From Chloroflexota bacterium (GTDB lineage Bacteria > Chloroflexota > Limnocylindria > Limnocylindrales > CSP1-4), in the NCBI GenBank assembly GCA_016781485.1, contig JADDQH010000008.1, forward strand, positions 1 through 54,712: a DNA stretch of 54,712 nucleotides, read 5' to 3'. Made by a program: the position numbers and the translations under genes. Below, piece by piece: positions 25,256 to 33,527 of this stretch. The first letter of the stretch is position 1; each line of letters starts with the position of its first letter. The notes below the pieces were generated by a model, which had not been told where the DNA came from, searched no databases, and saw only the letters and a program-made list of their open reading frames with translations.

Positions 25256-25969
25256 GTGATCGGGCTGCTGCTGGTCGCCGTGGGACTGCTGGCGTTGCTT
25301 CTCGGCGCGCTCACCCTCCGGAGCACCGGACCGGGCTACCGCATCGCGCGCATCCTGGGCGCCGCACCTCACGTCACCGTGGGAGAGGCAGTCGAGTTCG
25401 CACGATCGGACCCGCGCTATCTGCGGGTTCGCGGGCGCATCGAGAGCGACGAGGAATTCCCAGACGAGAACGATCGCCCGCTGGTGTTCCGCCGTCGCCG
25501 GGTCGACGTTTCCGAGGGTCGTGGCTGGCGGACTCTCGACGAGACGCGACTCGCGGTGCCCTTCGCCGTCGAAGAGCGCACCGCGTCGATCGCTGTCGAT
25601 GTCGAAGCACTCGGCGACGGCCTCGTGGTGATCCCGAAGGAGGCGATCGGCGCCGCTCGCGAGGTGCGCGAAGGCCTGCCCGAGGGGGTCCCCGGCGGTG
25701 CCGTCGTCCGACTCCGTCTCGAGCAGCTGTCGGCCGTGGAGCATGCCTTCGTCGCCGGGCTCGCGACGCTCGACGCGGACGGGCGGCCGACCATCACCGC
25801 GGGCCGCGGGCGGCCGCTCATCCTGACGCCGCTCGACCTCCCTGCCGCGATGCGAATCCTCGCGGGCGGGAAGCAGGGACGCGTGCGGATGGCGGCGATA
25901 TCACTGGTCCTCGGCCTGGTCGTCCTCGCCGCCGGTCTCGCGGTGTCGGTCATGGACGTCCTCTCGTGA
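25256..25969 (+). CDS. membrane protein with GIDE-like domain
   Basis: The 237-residue product has an N-terminal membrane helix (IGLLLVAVGLLALLLGALTL) and a C-terminal one (AAISLVLGLVVLAAGLAVSVM) bracketing a beta-rich domain. Landmarks are YLRVRGRIESDEEFPDEN, PLVFRRRRVDV, GWRTLDETRLAVPFAVEE and VIPKEAIGAAREVREGLPEG. This organisation resembles the E3-ligase-like GIDE domain found in prokaryotic membrane proteins, whose role is unknown; a ubiquitin-ligase function is not implied. GTG 25256 is chosen because GGAGG lies 7 bases upstream, whereas the earlier start would put charged residues before the helix. Confidence 0.75.
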   Translation: MIGLLLVAVGLLALLLGALTLRSTGPGYRIARILGAAPHVTVGEAVEFARSDPRYLRVRGRIESDEEFPDENDRPLVFRRRRVDVSEGRGWRTLDETRLAVPFAVEERTASIAVDVEALGDGLVVIPKEAIGAAREVREGLPEGVPGGAVVRLRLEQLSAVEHAFVAGLATLDADGRPTITAGRGRPLILTPLDLPAAMRILAGGKQGRVRMAAISLVLGLVVLAAGLAVSVMDVLS

Positions 25970-25992
25970 CCCGTTGGCGCTGCGGCCCGTGC

Positions 25993-25998
25993 TAGGCT
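25993..25998 (+). promoter_or_regulatory. TAnnnT -10 box
   Basis: TAGGCT is followed by 11 bases and the GTG at 26010; the leader would be about 5 bases. Confidence 0.4.
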
Positions 25999-26009
25999 GG
26001 GCGTCGCCC

Positions 26010-26291
26010 GTGCAGTCCATCTCCCTGAAACCGGGGCGTGGACGGGGGGTGAGGAGGGGTCTTCGTCTCCTCCTTCCGTTCGTCCTCGTCGCCTCCTCGC
26101 TGGTCGGCCTGACCCCAGTACGGGCCGAGTCGCCCTCACCCACGATCGTCGGCTCGGGCGACCCCAGGAGCGAGGGGGAGGGTGCCGGGCTGGTCGGTGC
26201 ACCGTTCCTCGTCGCGCTCGGCGTGATCGCGCTCGGCGCGGCCGTCTCGGGCGTCACCATCTTGCTGGTCCGACTTCGACAGGAGGAATGA
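26010..26291 (+). CDS. small exported membrane protein
   Basis: The 93-residue product has a signal-like segment (RRGLRLLLPFVLVASSLVGL, then VRAESPSP), a short loop with the Gly-rich DPRSEGEGAGLVGAPF, and one C-terminal membrane helix ending in RLRQEE. The loop pattern RSxGxGxGLVGxP looks like a conserved signature, but I cannot attach a function. GTG 26010 is favoured by the TAGGCT box. A later GTG at 26049 would also leave a full signal peptide. The stop overlaps a potential ATG of the M23 peptidase gene, so the two are one unit. Confidence 0.65.
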   Translation: MQSISLKPGRGRGVRRGLRLLLPFVLVASSLVGLTPVRAESPSPTIVGSGDPRSEGEGAGLVGAPFLVALGVIALGAAVSGVTILLVRLRQEE

Positions 26292-26293
26292 GG

Positions 26294-27262
26294 ATGCGCC
26301 CCGCCACCCCCCTCGGCGCACCTGTCCCGCACCCTCAGATGGCGCGCAGGCGCCGGAGGTCGGGGATCGCGGTCTCCCTCCCGGCGCTCTCCTTCGGATC
26401 CCTCGTGGTGCTCCTCGCAGCCGTCCTCGTGCTCGCCATGAGTGGCCCGGGAGGTGCCGGGGGCACCCGTGGAGGTACGGTCGCGTCCGTGGGTGCCGCG
26501 GCCACGCCGACAGCGGATGCGACGACGGGACCAAGCGGCGGCGCGGGTGCTGTCGCCCGCGTCACGCCGACTCCGGCGGCGACTCCAGCAGTCACAGCGA
26601 CGGCGTCGCAGGGTGCGACCACGACGAGTCGACCGTCTCCGACCGCGACCCCTACGCCGCCGCTTCGCCCCCATCCGCTACCGACCCTCCGACCGGGCTC
26701 GTCGGAGGGGTTCGACCCCGAACGGATCGTCGTGCCCATGGGGTTCCCATTCGCGGCCGATGTCGATTACCGGTACCGCGACAACTTCCTTGACCGCCGG
26801 GCCGGCAAGTCCTACCGGTACAACCACGTCCTCGCGCGCCGCGCGGACGGCACGTTCCAGCGCGCGCACGACGGGACGGACATCTACGTGGCGATGGGGA
26901 CGAAGGTGCGCTCGCCCTTCCGCGGGATCGTCGTGGACCCCGCCAGGCTGTGGGCGCCGTGGGTGCCGGAGCGGTACGGCCGGACCGTCATCGTCGTCAG
27001 CGACGAGCCGCGGAGCCGCGGGTACGCGGCTCTCCACGCGCACCTGTCCCGAGTCGACGTTCGGATCGGGCAACGGGTGAGACGCGGCGATGTCCTCGGG
27101 CGGGCGGGCAACACCGGGAACGCAAAGGACACCGTCACGCACCTGCACTTCGAGCTCCGGGCGCCGTTCGTCTTTCGGGTCAGGGAGGCGGGCACCGTAC
27201 GGTGGCTGGACGCCGTCAACCCCTACCCCAGCCTCTACCGAGCCGACCCGAGACACGACTGA
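26294..27262 (+). CDS. M23 family metallopeptidase (LytM-like), membrane-anchored
   Basis: The 322-residue protein has an N-terminal membrane helix (VSLPALSFGSLVVLLAAVLVLAMSG) and a Thr/Ala/Pro-rich spacer of about 90 residues. A C-terminal LytM domain keeps the zinc ligands: AHDGTDIYVAMGT (His, Asp), AALHAHLSRVDVRIGQRV, and THLHFELR (HxH). Such enzymes cut peptide crosslinks of peptidoglycan or act as cell-wall hydrolase activators. ATG 26294 is 7 bases after AGGAGG; an ATG at 26288 is only 1 base away from it. A terminator follows about 150 bases after the stop. Confidence 0.92.
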   Translation: MRPATPLGAPVPHPQMARRRRRSGIAVSLPALSFGSLVVLLAAVLVLAMSGPGGAGGTRGGTVASVGAAATPTADATTGPSGGAGAVARVTPTPAATPAVTATASQGATTTSRPSPTATPTPPLRPHPLPTLRPGSSEGFDPERIVVPMGFPFAADVDYRYRDNFLDRRAGKSYRYNHVLARRADGTFQRAHDGTDIYVAMGTKVRSPFRGIVVDPARLWAPWVPERYGRTVIVVSDEPRSRGYAALHAHLSRVDVRIGQRVRRGDVLGRAGNTGNAKDTVTHLHFELRAPFVFRVREAGTVRWLDAVNPYPSLYRADPRHD

Positions 27263-27356
27263 CGCTCCGGCCACTCATCGTGCCGCTCGACGAGAAGCAA
27301 CAGGTGCCCGAGAGCAGCGTCCATCCGCCTGTTCGCTCCGGCGGCGAACGTAGCAC

Positions 27357-27371
27357 TAGTACTCCGTACTA
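27357..27371. promoter_or_regulatory. perfect palindrome TAGTAC-TCC-GTACTA
   Basis: Six-base arms flank a 3-base spacer in a GC-rich setting where AGTACT is rare. The same AGTACTA element occurs twice as a direct repeat at 43429-43457. It may be an operator. It lies between the M23 gene and its terminator, about 120 bases ahead of the amidotransferase gene. Confidence 0.4.
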
Positions 27372-27411
27372 CCGCGAGTGACCTGACCCCCGCCGCGACT
27401 CCGCAGCAACG

Positions 27412-27442
27412 GAAGCCGCCCGGTGACCGCTCGGGCGGCTTC
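27412..27442 (+). terminator. hairpin terminator after M23 peptidase gene
   Basis: A perfect 11-bp stem (GAAGCCGCCCG, 27412-27422, with its complement 27432-27442) has a 9-base loop and is followed by TCTTT. Confidence 0.8.
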
Positions 27443-27479
27443 TCTTTGGCGACCACCCCGCCGCGACCGCGCCGCGCCC

Positions 27480-27485
27480 TACCAT
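27480..27485 (+). promoter_or_regulatory. TAnnnT -10 box, leaderless
   Basis: TACCAT is followed by 6 bases and the GTG at 27492. Confidence 0.55.
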
Positions 27486-27491
27486 GGCGTC

Positions 27492-28274
27492 GTGACCACG
27501 AACCGTCAGCCCGGACGCCGGCGCCCGCGGATCGTCGTGACGCTTCAACATCCGCCGGGAGCGGTCGACGCCGGCGCGGCAAGCGTGCGCAACGAGCGCT
27601 ACCTCGACGCCGTGCGTCGCGCGGGCGGGGAGCCGATGCCGATCGACGAGTCGAGTAGTCAGGAAGCCCGGACACGGGTGTTCGCCGAGATGGACGGCCT
27701 GCTCCTCACAGGGGGCGCCGACCTGGACCCGGCTCTCTACGGCGCCCCGCGGGACGGGACGGAGAACGTCGAGCCGGGGCGGGACCGCCTGGAGCTCCTG
27801 GCCTGGGAGGCTGCCCGCGCGAGGAGGGTCCCCGTCCTCGGGATCTGCCGCGGCTTCCAGGCGATCAACGTGTTCAGCGGGGGAAGGCTCGTGCAGCACG
27901 TGGAGGGCCACCGACCGGCGGGACGCGACGGGCCGCCGGTGCTCCATTCACTCCGCTTGCAGCCAGGGTCCCGTTTCGCGCGGATCCTGCGCCCGACGGG
28001 ATCGGCAGGCGTTCTGCAGGTGAACAGCTACCACCACCAGGCCGTACGGCGCGAGGACCTGGCTCCCGGGCTCGCTGTCGCCGGGACGAGCCGGCACGCC
28101 CGCGGCGAGCTCGTCGAGGCGTTCGAGTCGACCGCAGACCGACTCATCCTCGGCATCCAGTGCCACCCCGAGCGGACGGAGTCCACGCCACCCGAGTTCG
28201 CGCGAGTGTGGACGGTGTTCGTGGACGCGGCGCGGTACGGACCGCTGCGAGACGAAACGACGGGGTCGAGCTAG
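27492..28274 (+). CDS. class I glutamine amidotransferase-like hydrolase (PuuD/gamma-Glu-GABA hydrolase type)
   Basis: The 260-residue enzyme has the peptidase C26 landmarks: VVTLQHPPG near the start, MDGLLLTGGADLDPALYG, the nucleophile cysteine in GICRGFQAINVF, VNSYHHQAV, and the catalytic histidine and glutamate in GIQCHPERTE. Relatives hydrolyse gamma-glutamyl-GABA in polyamine breakdown or other gamma-glutamyl amides. No other putrescine genes are visible, so the substrate is open. GTG 27492 follows TACCAT at 6 bases and suits the family N-terminus; the frame is open further upstream. Confidence 0.92.
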   Translation: MTTNRQPGRRRPRIVVTLQHPPGAVDAGAASVRNERYLDAVRRAGGEPMPIDESSSQEARTRVFAEMDGLLLTGGADLDPALYGAPRDGTENVEPGRDRLELLAWEAARARRVPVLGICRGFQAINVFSGGRLVQHVEGHRPAGRDGPPVLHSLRLQPGSRFARILRPTGSAGVLQVNSYHHQAVRREDLAPGLAVAGTSRHARGELVEAFESTADRLILGIQCHPERTESTPPEFARVWTVFVDAARYGPLRDETTGSS

Positions 28275-28324
28275 CGCGCGCGATGGGAGCCGGCGGCCGG
28301 ACGGTGCCGGCGGGGGGCGGCGGA

Positions 28325-29038
28325 TCAGTGGCGGTATCGCCAGAGCCACTCACGCAGCGTCAGTCCGCTGTCACGCACCGCCTTCGCCGTCCACGGACCG
28401 ACATACCGGTAGTGCCAGGGCTCGTAGGTGTAGCACGTCAGCGTCGACTTCCCCTTCGGATAGCTCATCAGGAAGCCGTACTTCCAGGCGTTCGCTTTGA
28501 GCCACGCGCCCGCCTTCGTCGTCCCCCAATCCGCGTAGTCCCACGGCGGCGTGTAGTTCCCGTAGCTTCGGAAGTCGAGCGTCGTCCCCAGCTGGTGTTC
28601 GGAGTGGCCGGGTCGAGCGCTCTGCGTCAGCGCGGTCTTGTAGCCGTACTCCTCGACCTCCGCCTTGAAGATCGCGGCCTGTCGGTCGTAACTGCGATAC
28701 GCGGATTGGACGGAGAACCGCGCGCCGGCGGCGCGGGCGGCCGCGGCCATGCGCTTCAGGTCGTAGATGACGTGCTTCCGGACGGTATAGCCCCCGTTGA
28801 GCCCCGCGTACGAGGTGTCGGCCCGGTCGACCGGGGCGTACGAGCGCGGGACCTTGTAGATGGTGTCGAGGAGGGTGCGCCGCCAGTCGGTGTAGAGGCG
28901 GTACTTCGTGACTACGTCGTCATACCGGCAGGCGGGGAGAGGCCCGGCTGCAGCGGCCGAGCCCGGTCCCGCCAAGAGCGCGGAAAGCGCCATCGCGAGA
29001 GCAGCGACAGTGACGAGGGCGGTTCGCGTCCTGCTCAT
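28325..29038 (-). CDS. exported D-alanyl-D-alanine carboxypeptidase (VanY type)
   Basis: The 237-residue protein has a signal peptide (SRTRTALVTVAALAMALSALLAG, cleavage near AAA-GPL) and a peptidase M15B domain. Zinc and catalytic motifs are VQSAYRSYDRQ, SARPGHSEHQLGTTLDF (His and Asp ligands) and YEPWHYRYVG (catalytic Glu and last His). It would trim the terminal D-Ala from peptidoglycan stem peptides outside the membrane. ATG 29038 starts the signal peptide; the longer frame to 29119 adds residues not typical of a signal. It is convergent with the amidotransferase-like gene, with only 50 bases between them. The 29039-29184 stretch upstream shows no gene. Confidence 0.92.
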   Translation of the reverse strand: MSRTRTALVTVAALAMALSALLAGPGSAAAAGPLPACRYDDVVTKYRLYTDWRRTLLDTIYKVPRSYAPVDRADTSYAGLNGGYTVRKHVIYDLKRMAAAARAAGARFSVQSAYRSYDRQAAIFKAEVEEYGYKTALTQSARPGHSEHQLGTTLDFRSYGNYTPPWDYADWGTTKAGAWLKANAWKYGFLMSYPKGKSTLTCYTYEPWHYRYVGPWTAKAVRDSGLTLREWLWRYRH

Positions 29039-29184
29039 GCAGACCCCGATAAGCGGCGGTAGACGGCTGGCAAGACTAGCGGCGTCAGGAACGACGGCGC
29101 CATGGCGCTCAGGGACCACGCGCTACGGCGAATGGTCCTGACCGGTCGCTCCTGATCCCGCAGCCGTTCCGGCTGCCTCGCGCC

Positions 29185-31158
29185 CTACGCGGTGCCGGGA
29201 GACCGAGGACGGCCTGACGTCTCCGAACCGTCGGCGTCGCTGGTCGACTCGCCGGGCGGCTCGGCCGGATGGGGTCCAGCCGGCCGCTTGAAGCCGAACG
29301 CCGCGGCGAGGTCAGCCCACTCTTCCGCCGTTCGGATCCGCAGCCCGTCGTCGGGCGTGACATCGCGCTCGGGCCCCTCCTCCGAAGCGGCGCCGTCACC
29401 GGCTTCAGGCCGCCCATGCTCGACTGCAACCCGCGGCCGATCCTCTCTCTCCACCCTCTCCTCTCGGCCGGCGTCCTCCTGGGCCGGATCGAGCGCCGCG
29501 GCGGGACCGAGGGGCATCTGCTCGCCGAGCGGGGCGTCGGCATCGTCCTCGGGCGGGTCGGCAGCCGCCGTTGCCTCGACTGCTTCCGCCGTCGATCGCT
29601 CGTCGACGTCACGTTCCCGCTCGATGGCGTCCTCCTGCACGTCGCTCGGGGCCGCCTCCGCGGACTCCCGCCCGTCCGGCTCGGTCCGTTCGGGCAGTCC
29701 CGCGTCGCCCGACGGTGGCCTGAGGACGGGAGGAAGAGCGCTGACGGGGCGAACCCGGATCACCCACTCGGTCGTCTCTCCGGGCCGCGTGTCGACCGCG
29801 GGTCGGAGCGGTTCGCGATCCCCCGTCTCGTCCGACTCGGCCGCCTCCGACTCCCCCCGCGCTCGTTCGAGTGACTCCACGTCCGCGGGCTCAGAGCTTC
29901 GGACGTCCAGGGCGTGCAAGATCGGTTGCTCCGCGGGCTCGGGCTCACCCCCGTGGTCCACGGCCACCGGTTCGAACGGCTCGGTCGGCCGCTCCGGATC
30001 CGTTACGTCGAGCGGCTCCGTCTCGCGCTCGACCCCGCCCGTCAGATCCGGCTCGGGCCGGTCATCCTCCGGCACGCCAGCGGGAGTATCGACGCCGGAA
30101 GCCGTCTCGTACCGCCCTGGGCCGACAGGACGGAACGCGCCCGGCAGCCCCGCGCGATCTTCCGTCGGCGACCTCCCGCGTTCGCGCTCCGCGAACGCGT
30201 CCGCCGACTCCTGGCGCTCGACGTCCCTGGACTGGGTGGCACCGGCGTACTCGAACTCATACTCGTAGGCTGGCGCCCTCCGGATGGTCACCGCGCTGTC
30301 GAGCTCCAGGCCGAGGCGTGCCGCCGCCGAGCCCTGGTTCTCCGCGATGCACAGTCGCCCGTAGGAGTCCTCGTACAGCAGCAGCTCCCCCGCCGGCACT
30401 CGCGCGAACGTGTCCGACCACGTCACCACGGCGTGCCGTGCCGCCCAACCGCTGCCGAGCTCGAGCGTCAGGCGCTCGCCGTACGCGAGCCCGTCGAACG
30501 CGCCGATCAGGTCCGGCGGATGGCCGGCGAGCTTGATGTTCCCGAACGTGTCGATGTAGATCGCCACGGTCCGCAGCTGATCCTCATCGGCCTCGACCTC
30601 GGGCCAGTCGGATCGGACGAGCGTCTCGGGGTCGACCGGGCGACCGAATGCTTCGAGCGGCACCCCGAGCGCCAGATGGGCAGCAGCGGGAGAGAACAGG
30701 TCGCGGCCGTGGAACGACGAGCTGACGACCGGCAGCCGGTACTGCGGGTTCTCGAGCAGGTGGACTCGAACCACCCCGCCCAGGCGCTCGGCTCCCGGGA
30801 GCAGGAGGCCATTGTCGGGACCGACGAGAAGGTCACCACGGGAGACCTCGATGGCGATCGGACGACGGCCGGTCCCGACGCCGGGATCCACCACGGCAAC
30901 GTGAGCGCCGACCGGGAGATACGGCAGCGCGCACCAGAGCAGCAGCGCGCCGTCCCGGACCTGGTACTTGTCCACCTCGTGGCTCACGTCGACGACGAGC
31001 GCTTCCGGGGCGATCCCGAGCACGACGCCCTTGCAGATCGCCGCGGAGGGATCGCGGAGCCCGAAGTCCGAGAGGAGGCTGACGAACGGCCGCGGGTACT
31101 CGCGGACGGCGCGCGCAGCGGCCGGGGTGGTGATGCGCCGGTGGTAGACACGGGCCAT
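29185..31158 (-). CDS. SAM hydroxide adenosyltransferase (DUF62) with very long acidic tail
   Basis: Residues 1 to about 285 form a complete SAM-dependent adenosyltransferase/hydrolase. Landmarks are FVSLLSDFGLRDP, KGVVLGIAPEALVVDVSHEV, VAVVDPGVGTGRRPIA, VGPDNGLLLPGAERLG and SSSFHGRDLFSPAAAHLALG, plus a C-terminal barrel with IDTFGNIKL and IAENQGSAAARLGLEL. The family converts S-adenosylmethionine and water to adenosine and methionine. The remaining 370 or so residues are Glu/Asp/Pro/Ala-rich and apparently disordered, ending in a short ordered-looking stretch TAEEWADLAAAFGFKR. The usual length is 260-290 residues, so the tail more than doubles it. ATG 31158 is 7 bases after TACCAT; the frame extends to 31179. 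Confidence 0.88.
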   Translation of the reverse strand: MARVYHRRITTPAAARAVREYPRPFVSLLSDFGLRDPSAAICKGVVLGIAPEALVVDVSHEVDKYQVRDGALLLWCALPYLPVGAHVAVVDPGVGTGRRPIAIEVSRGDLLVGPDNGLLLPGAERLGGVVRVHLLENPQYRLPVVSSSFHGRDLFSPAAAHLALGVPLEAFGRPVDPETLVRSDWPEVEADEDQLRTVAIYIDTFGNIKLAGHPPDLIGAFDGLAYGERLTLELGSGWAARHAVVTWSDTFARVPAGELLLYEDSYGRLCIAENQGSAAARLGLELDSAVTIRRAPAYEYEFEYAGATQSRDVERQESADAFAERERGRSPTEDRAGLPGAFRPVGPGRYETASGVDTPAGVPEDDRPEPDLTGGVERETEPLDVTDPERPTEPFEPVAVDHGGEPEPAEQPILHALDVRSSEPADVESLERARGESEAAESDETGDREPLRPAVDTRPGETTEWVIRVRPVSALPPVLRPPSGDAGLPERTEPDGRESAEAAPSDVQEDAIERERDVDERSTAEAVEATAAADPPEDDADAPLGEQMPLGPAAALDPAQEDAGREERVEREDRPRVAVEHGRPEAGDGAASEEGPERDVTPDDGLRIRTAEEWADLAAAFGFKRPAGPHPAEPPGESTSDADGSETSGRPRSPGTA

Positions 31159-31165
31159 GGCGCGG

Positions 31166-31171
31166 ATGGTA
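31166..31171 (-). promoter_or_regulatory. TAnnnT -10 box, leaderless
   Basis: TACCAT on the minus strand is followed by 7 bases and the ATG of the SAM hydrolase. The divergent gene's box is 13 bases away. Confidence 0.5.
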
Positions 31172-31183
31172 GGGGACACGGGC

Positions 31184-31189
31184 TATCCT
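31184..31189 (+). promoter_or_regulatory. TAnnnT -10 box
   Basis: TATCCT is followed by 9 bases and the ATG at 31199; at most a 3-base leader. Confidence 0.5.
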
Positions 31190-31198
31190 GCCCCGCCG

Positions 31199-32368
31199 AT
31201 GGCCGTCACTCGTTCACACCTGCGATCCCTCGCCACGTTGCTCGCCGTGCTCTGGATCGTCTTCGCGGCGATGCTGCTGGTCACATACCGCCCGGGAGTC
31301 GCCGACCCCCGGTTCGTGCTCGCGTTCGTGCCCGCGCTCGTGGCAGCGGTCGCGATCCGCTGGCCGCCAAGGGCGGGTCGATCGGGCGTGACCGGTGCAG
31401 CGCTCGCGGTCGCAGCCGTGGTGCTCCTCGTGTCGGCGGTGGTCGCCGTGCTCCCCCTGCGCGCGGATCCGCTCCGCCAACCGCTGGCTCCGTCTGCCGA
31501 GACCTGGTACGCCGTGGCGCTCGTGCTGCTTCTCACGACCGCGTTCGCCGGACTCGGACTCGCCGGGCTGTTGCCGCCCGTTCGTGCCGCCACCGCGCTC
31601 GCGGGCGTCGTGTTCGTCATCGCCTTGACCGTCGCGGGAACGGCGGCGCTCGCGGCAGCTCTCGTCAGCGCACCCCTCCGACCCGTCCCCGCGGCCGCTT
31701 CGCCGTGGCGGCCGCGCGACGCAGCTTCTCCGCTGCCGCCGTGCCAGGGCGCGGTTCGACTGATGCCCGCCGCGCGTGTCGAGGTCACCGCGACGTTGAC
31801 GATCGACGGCGTCGAACAGGGAGAGGTGACGATCGCGGGCGCGCGGCGGGACGCCGACGAGCGCTGGCACTCCGAGTCACGGACACTGTGGCGCCGGGTG
31901 TCGGTCGACCACATCCGTTCGGCGGGGCGCGCGTGGCGTGCGGTGGACTCCGGCGAATGGGAGCCGATGCCGGCGGTGACTGGAGCGGGAGCGCTTGACG
32001 CCGCGGTGGTCGCGAACATCGAAGCGGAGGATCGGCAGCTGGCAGTGGAGGACGTCGGTGAGGAGCTTCTGGGGGGAGTGCCGGCACGGCGGTGCCGTGC
32101 CGCTGTCCGCGGTCCTGGCGCGCTCCGCGCGTTCCCCGCACTCCGACCGCTCATCGGCGGCGAGCTGTTCGACGAGACTCCACTGCTCTCACAGTGGCAG
32201 GGCGAGCTCGAGTGGTGGGTGTTCTCGGATGGAGAGCTCGGGGTGGCATCGGTGTCGCTCCACGGCCTGCCGGGTCGCGAATGGCCGCAGCGCGGCATCA
32301 AGGGAAGACTCGATGCACGACTGGTAGCGGCTGATGCGGCGACGCCCGAGAGGATCGGCGCACCTTGA
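31199..32368 (+). CDS. membrane protein with C-terminal LppX/LolA-like domain
   Basis: The 389-residue protein has five or so N-terminal membrane helices (for example LATLLAVLWIVFAAMLLVTY and VVFVIALTVAGTAALAAALV). An extracytoplasmic beta-rich domain begins VEVTATLTIDGVEQGEVTIAG. Features such as WRRVSVDHIRSAGRAWRAVDSGEWEPM, LLGGVPARRCRAAV and LEWWVFSDGELGVASVSL recall lipid-carrier folds of the LppX/LolA kind; that is a shape resemblance, not a family match. ATG 31199 follows TATCCT at 9 bases. The downstream WYL regulator gene starts 5 bases after its stop, so they form a pair. Confidence 0.65.
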   Translation: MAVTRSHLRSLATLLAVLWIVFAAMLLVTYRPGVADPRFVLAFVPALVAAVAIRWPPRAGRSGVTGAALAVAAVVLLVSAVVAVLPLRADPLRQPLAPSAETWYAVALVLLLTTAFAGLGLAGLLPPVRAATALAGVVFVIALTVAGTAALAAALVSAPLRPVPAAASPWRPRDAASPLPPCQGAVRLMPAARVEVTATLTIDGVEQGEVTIAGARRDADERWHSESRTLWRRVSVDHIRSAGRAWRAVDSGEWEPMPAVTGAGALDAAVVANIEAEDRQLAVEDVGEELLGGVPARRCRAAVRGPGALRAFPALRPLIGGELFDETPLLSQWQGELEWWVFSDGELGVASVSLHGLPGREWPQRGIKGRLDARLVAADAATPERIGAP

Positions 32369-32373
32369 GGGCG

Positions 32374-33381
32374 ATGGACGACTTCAGCGCGACGAAGGAG
32401 CGGCTGAGCGCGAAGTGGGACCGCGCGGCCCGCTACCTGAAGGTGGCGACGATCCTGCACGCACACCCCGACGGGATCAGCGCGCAGGCGATCGCGGACC
32501 AGATCGGGGTGTCGAAGCGTACCGTCTACCGGGACCTGGTCGCGATGGAGCAGGACGCCGACCTGCCGGTCTGGCAGGACAAGGGTCGCTGGGGCCTGGA
32601 GGCGGGCGCATTCCTGCCGCCCCTTGCGCTGACACTCCACGAGGCGATGACCCTGTTCCTCGCCGCGCGCGTCCTCGCCAAGACGAGCGATGAGCACGAC
32701 ACGGAGCTCATCGGAGCCTTCGTGAAGCTCGCACAGATCCTGCCGCCCGTGCTCGCGGAGCACATCCGCGCGACCGTCGACGCCGTCGCGGACACGCCCC
32801 GGAACGAACGGTTCACGCGGGTGTTCCGGGTGCTCACCGAGGCGTGGGCGAACCGGCGCGTCGTGGCGATCGAGTACGACGCCGGCGTGTATGACTCGTC
32901 GCGGGAGATGCGCCGTACGCGGGTCCGGCCGTATCTCATCGAGCCCTCGGCGCTCACGCATGCGCTCTACCTGATCGGCTACGACGAAGAGCGGAAGGCG
33001 CGCAGGACGTTCAAGGTGGAGCGGATCCTGGGCGCATCACAGACGCCGGCGACGTTCGAGCCGGAGCCCGGCGCGGCGCCTGCGACGGAACTCAAGCGGG
33101 CCTGGGACGTGATCGTCGACCAGCCGCTCGAGACGGTCGTGCTCCGCTTCTCGCCAGCGGTCGCGCGACGCGTCGCGGAGACCCGGTGGCACCCGACGCA
33201 GCAGCTGGAGGAGCAGTCGGACGGGTCCGTGGTCTGGCATGGGCGAGTGGCCGGGTTCCACGAGATCCGGATCTGGATCCTGGGCTGGGGAGCGGAGGCC
33301 GAGGTGCTCGAGCCCGAGGGATTGCGGTCGCAGGTCGCGGAAGAGCTGCGGCGCGCGGCCGCGCGCTACGAGGGTCGGTAG
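32374..33381 (+). CDS. HTH-WYL transcriptional regulator
   Basis: The 335-residue protein has an N-terminal DeoR-like helix-turn-helix (ISAQAIADQIGVSKRTVYRDLVAM). A WYL domain includes RRVVAIEYDAG, RTRVRPYLIEPSALTHALYLIGYDEE and TFKVERI, and a C-terminal WCX domain ends GWGAEAEVLEPEGLRSQVAEEL. Such regulators sense nucleic-acid or nucleotide-like ligands through the WYL domain and often control DNA damage, defence or metabolic genes. No defence genes are nearby. ATG 32374 is preferred to the TTG at 32365. It is translated with the membrane protein upstream, and its target is unknown. Confidence 0.9.
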   Translation: MDDFSATKERLSAKWDRAARYLKVATILHAHPDGISAQAIADQIGVSKRTVYRDLVAMEQDADLPVWQDKGRWGLEAGAFLPPLALTLHEAMTLFLAARVLAKTSDEHDTELIGAFVKLAQILPPVLAEHIRATVDAVADTPRNERFTRVFRVLTEAWANRRVVAIEYDAGVYDSSREMRRTRVRPYLIEPSALTHALYLIGYDEERKARRTFKVERILGASQTPATFEPEPGAAPATELKRAWDVIVDQPLETVVLRFSPAVARRVAETRWHPTQQLEEQSDGSVVWHGRVAGFHEIRIWILGWGAEAEVLEPEGLRSQVAEELRRAAARYEGR

Positions 33382-33444
33382 GGGTTCGCGTTCCGCCGCT
33401 ACGTCGTTTCACGATCGGCTTCCCGGACGCTCGTCGGCTGCAGC

Positions 33445-33459
33445 ATCCGGTCACCGGAT
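33445..33459. terminator. small palindromic hairpin between convergent genes
   Basis: ATCCGG and CCGGAT with a 3-base loop lie in the 146-base gap between the WYL regulator and the convergent SRPBCC gene. It is a possible bidirectional terminator or operator. Nothing else is evident in the gap. Confidence 0.35.
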
Positions 33460-33527
33460 AGCAGGTCGGCGCGAGCCGGGCGGGGGACCGGCGACCCCTC
33501 TGCGGCCGCGCGACCGTCCCGTTCGAG

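Noticed and set aside
31183-32961. 592-codon minus-strand frame
   Set aside because: It is antisense to the membrane protein and WYL regulator, both supported by domains and a promoter box.
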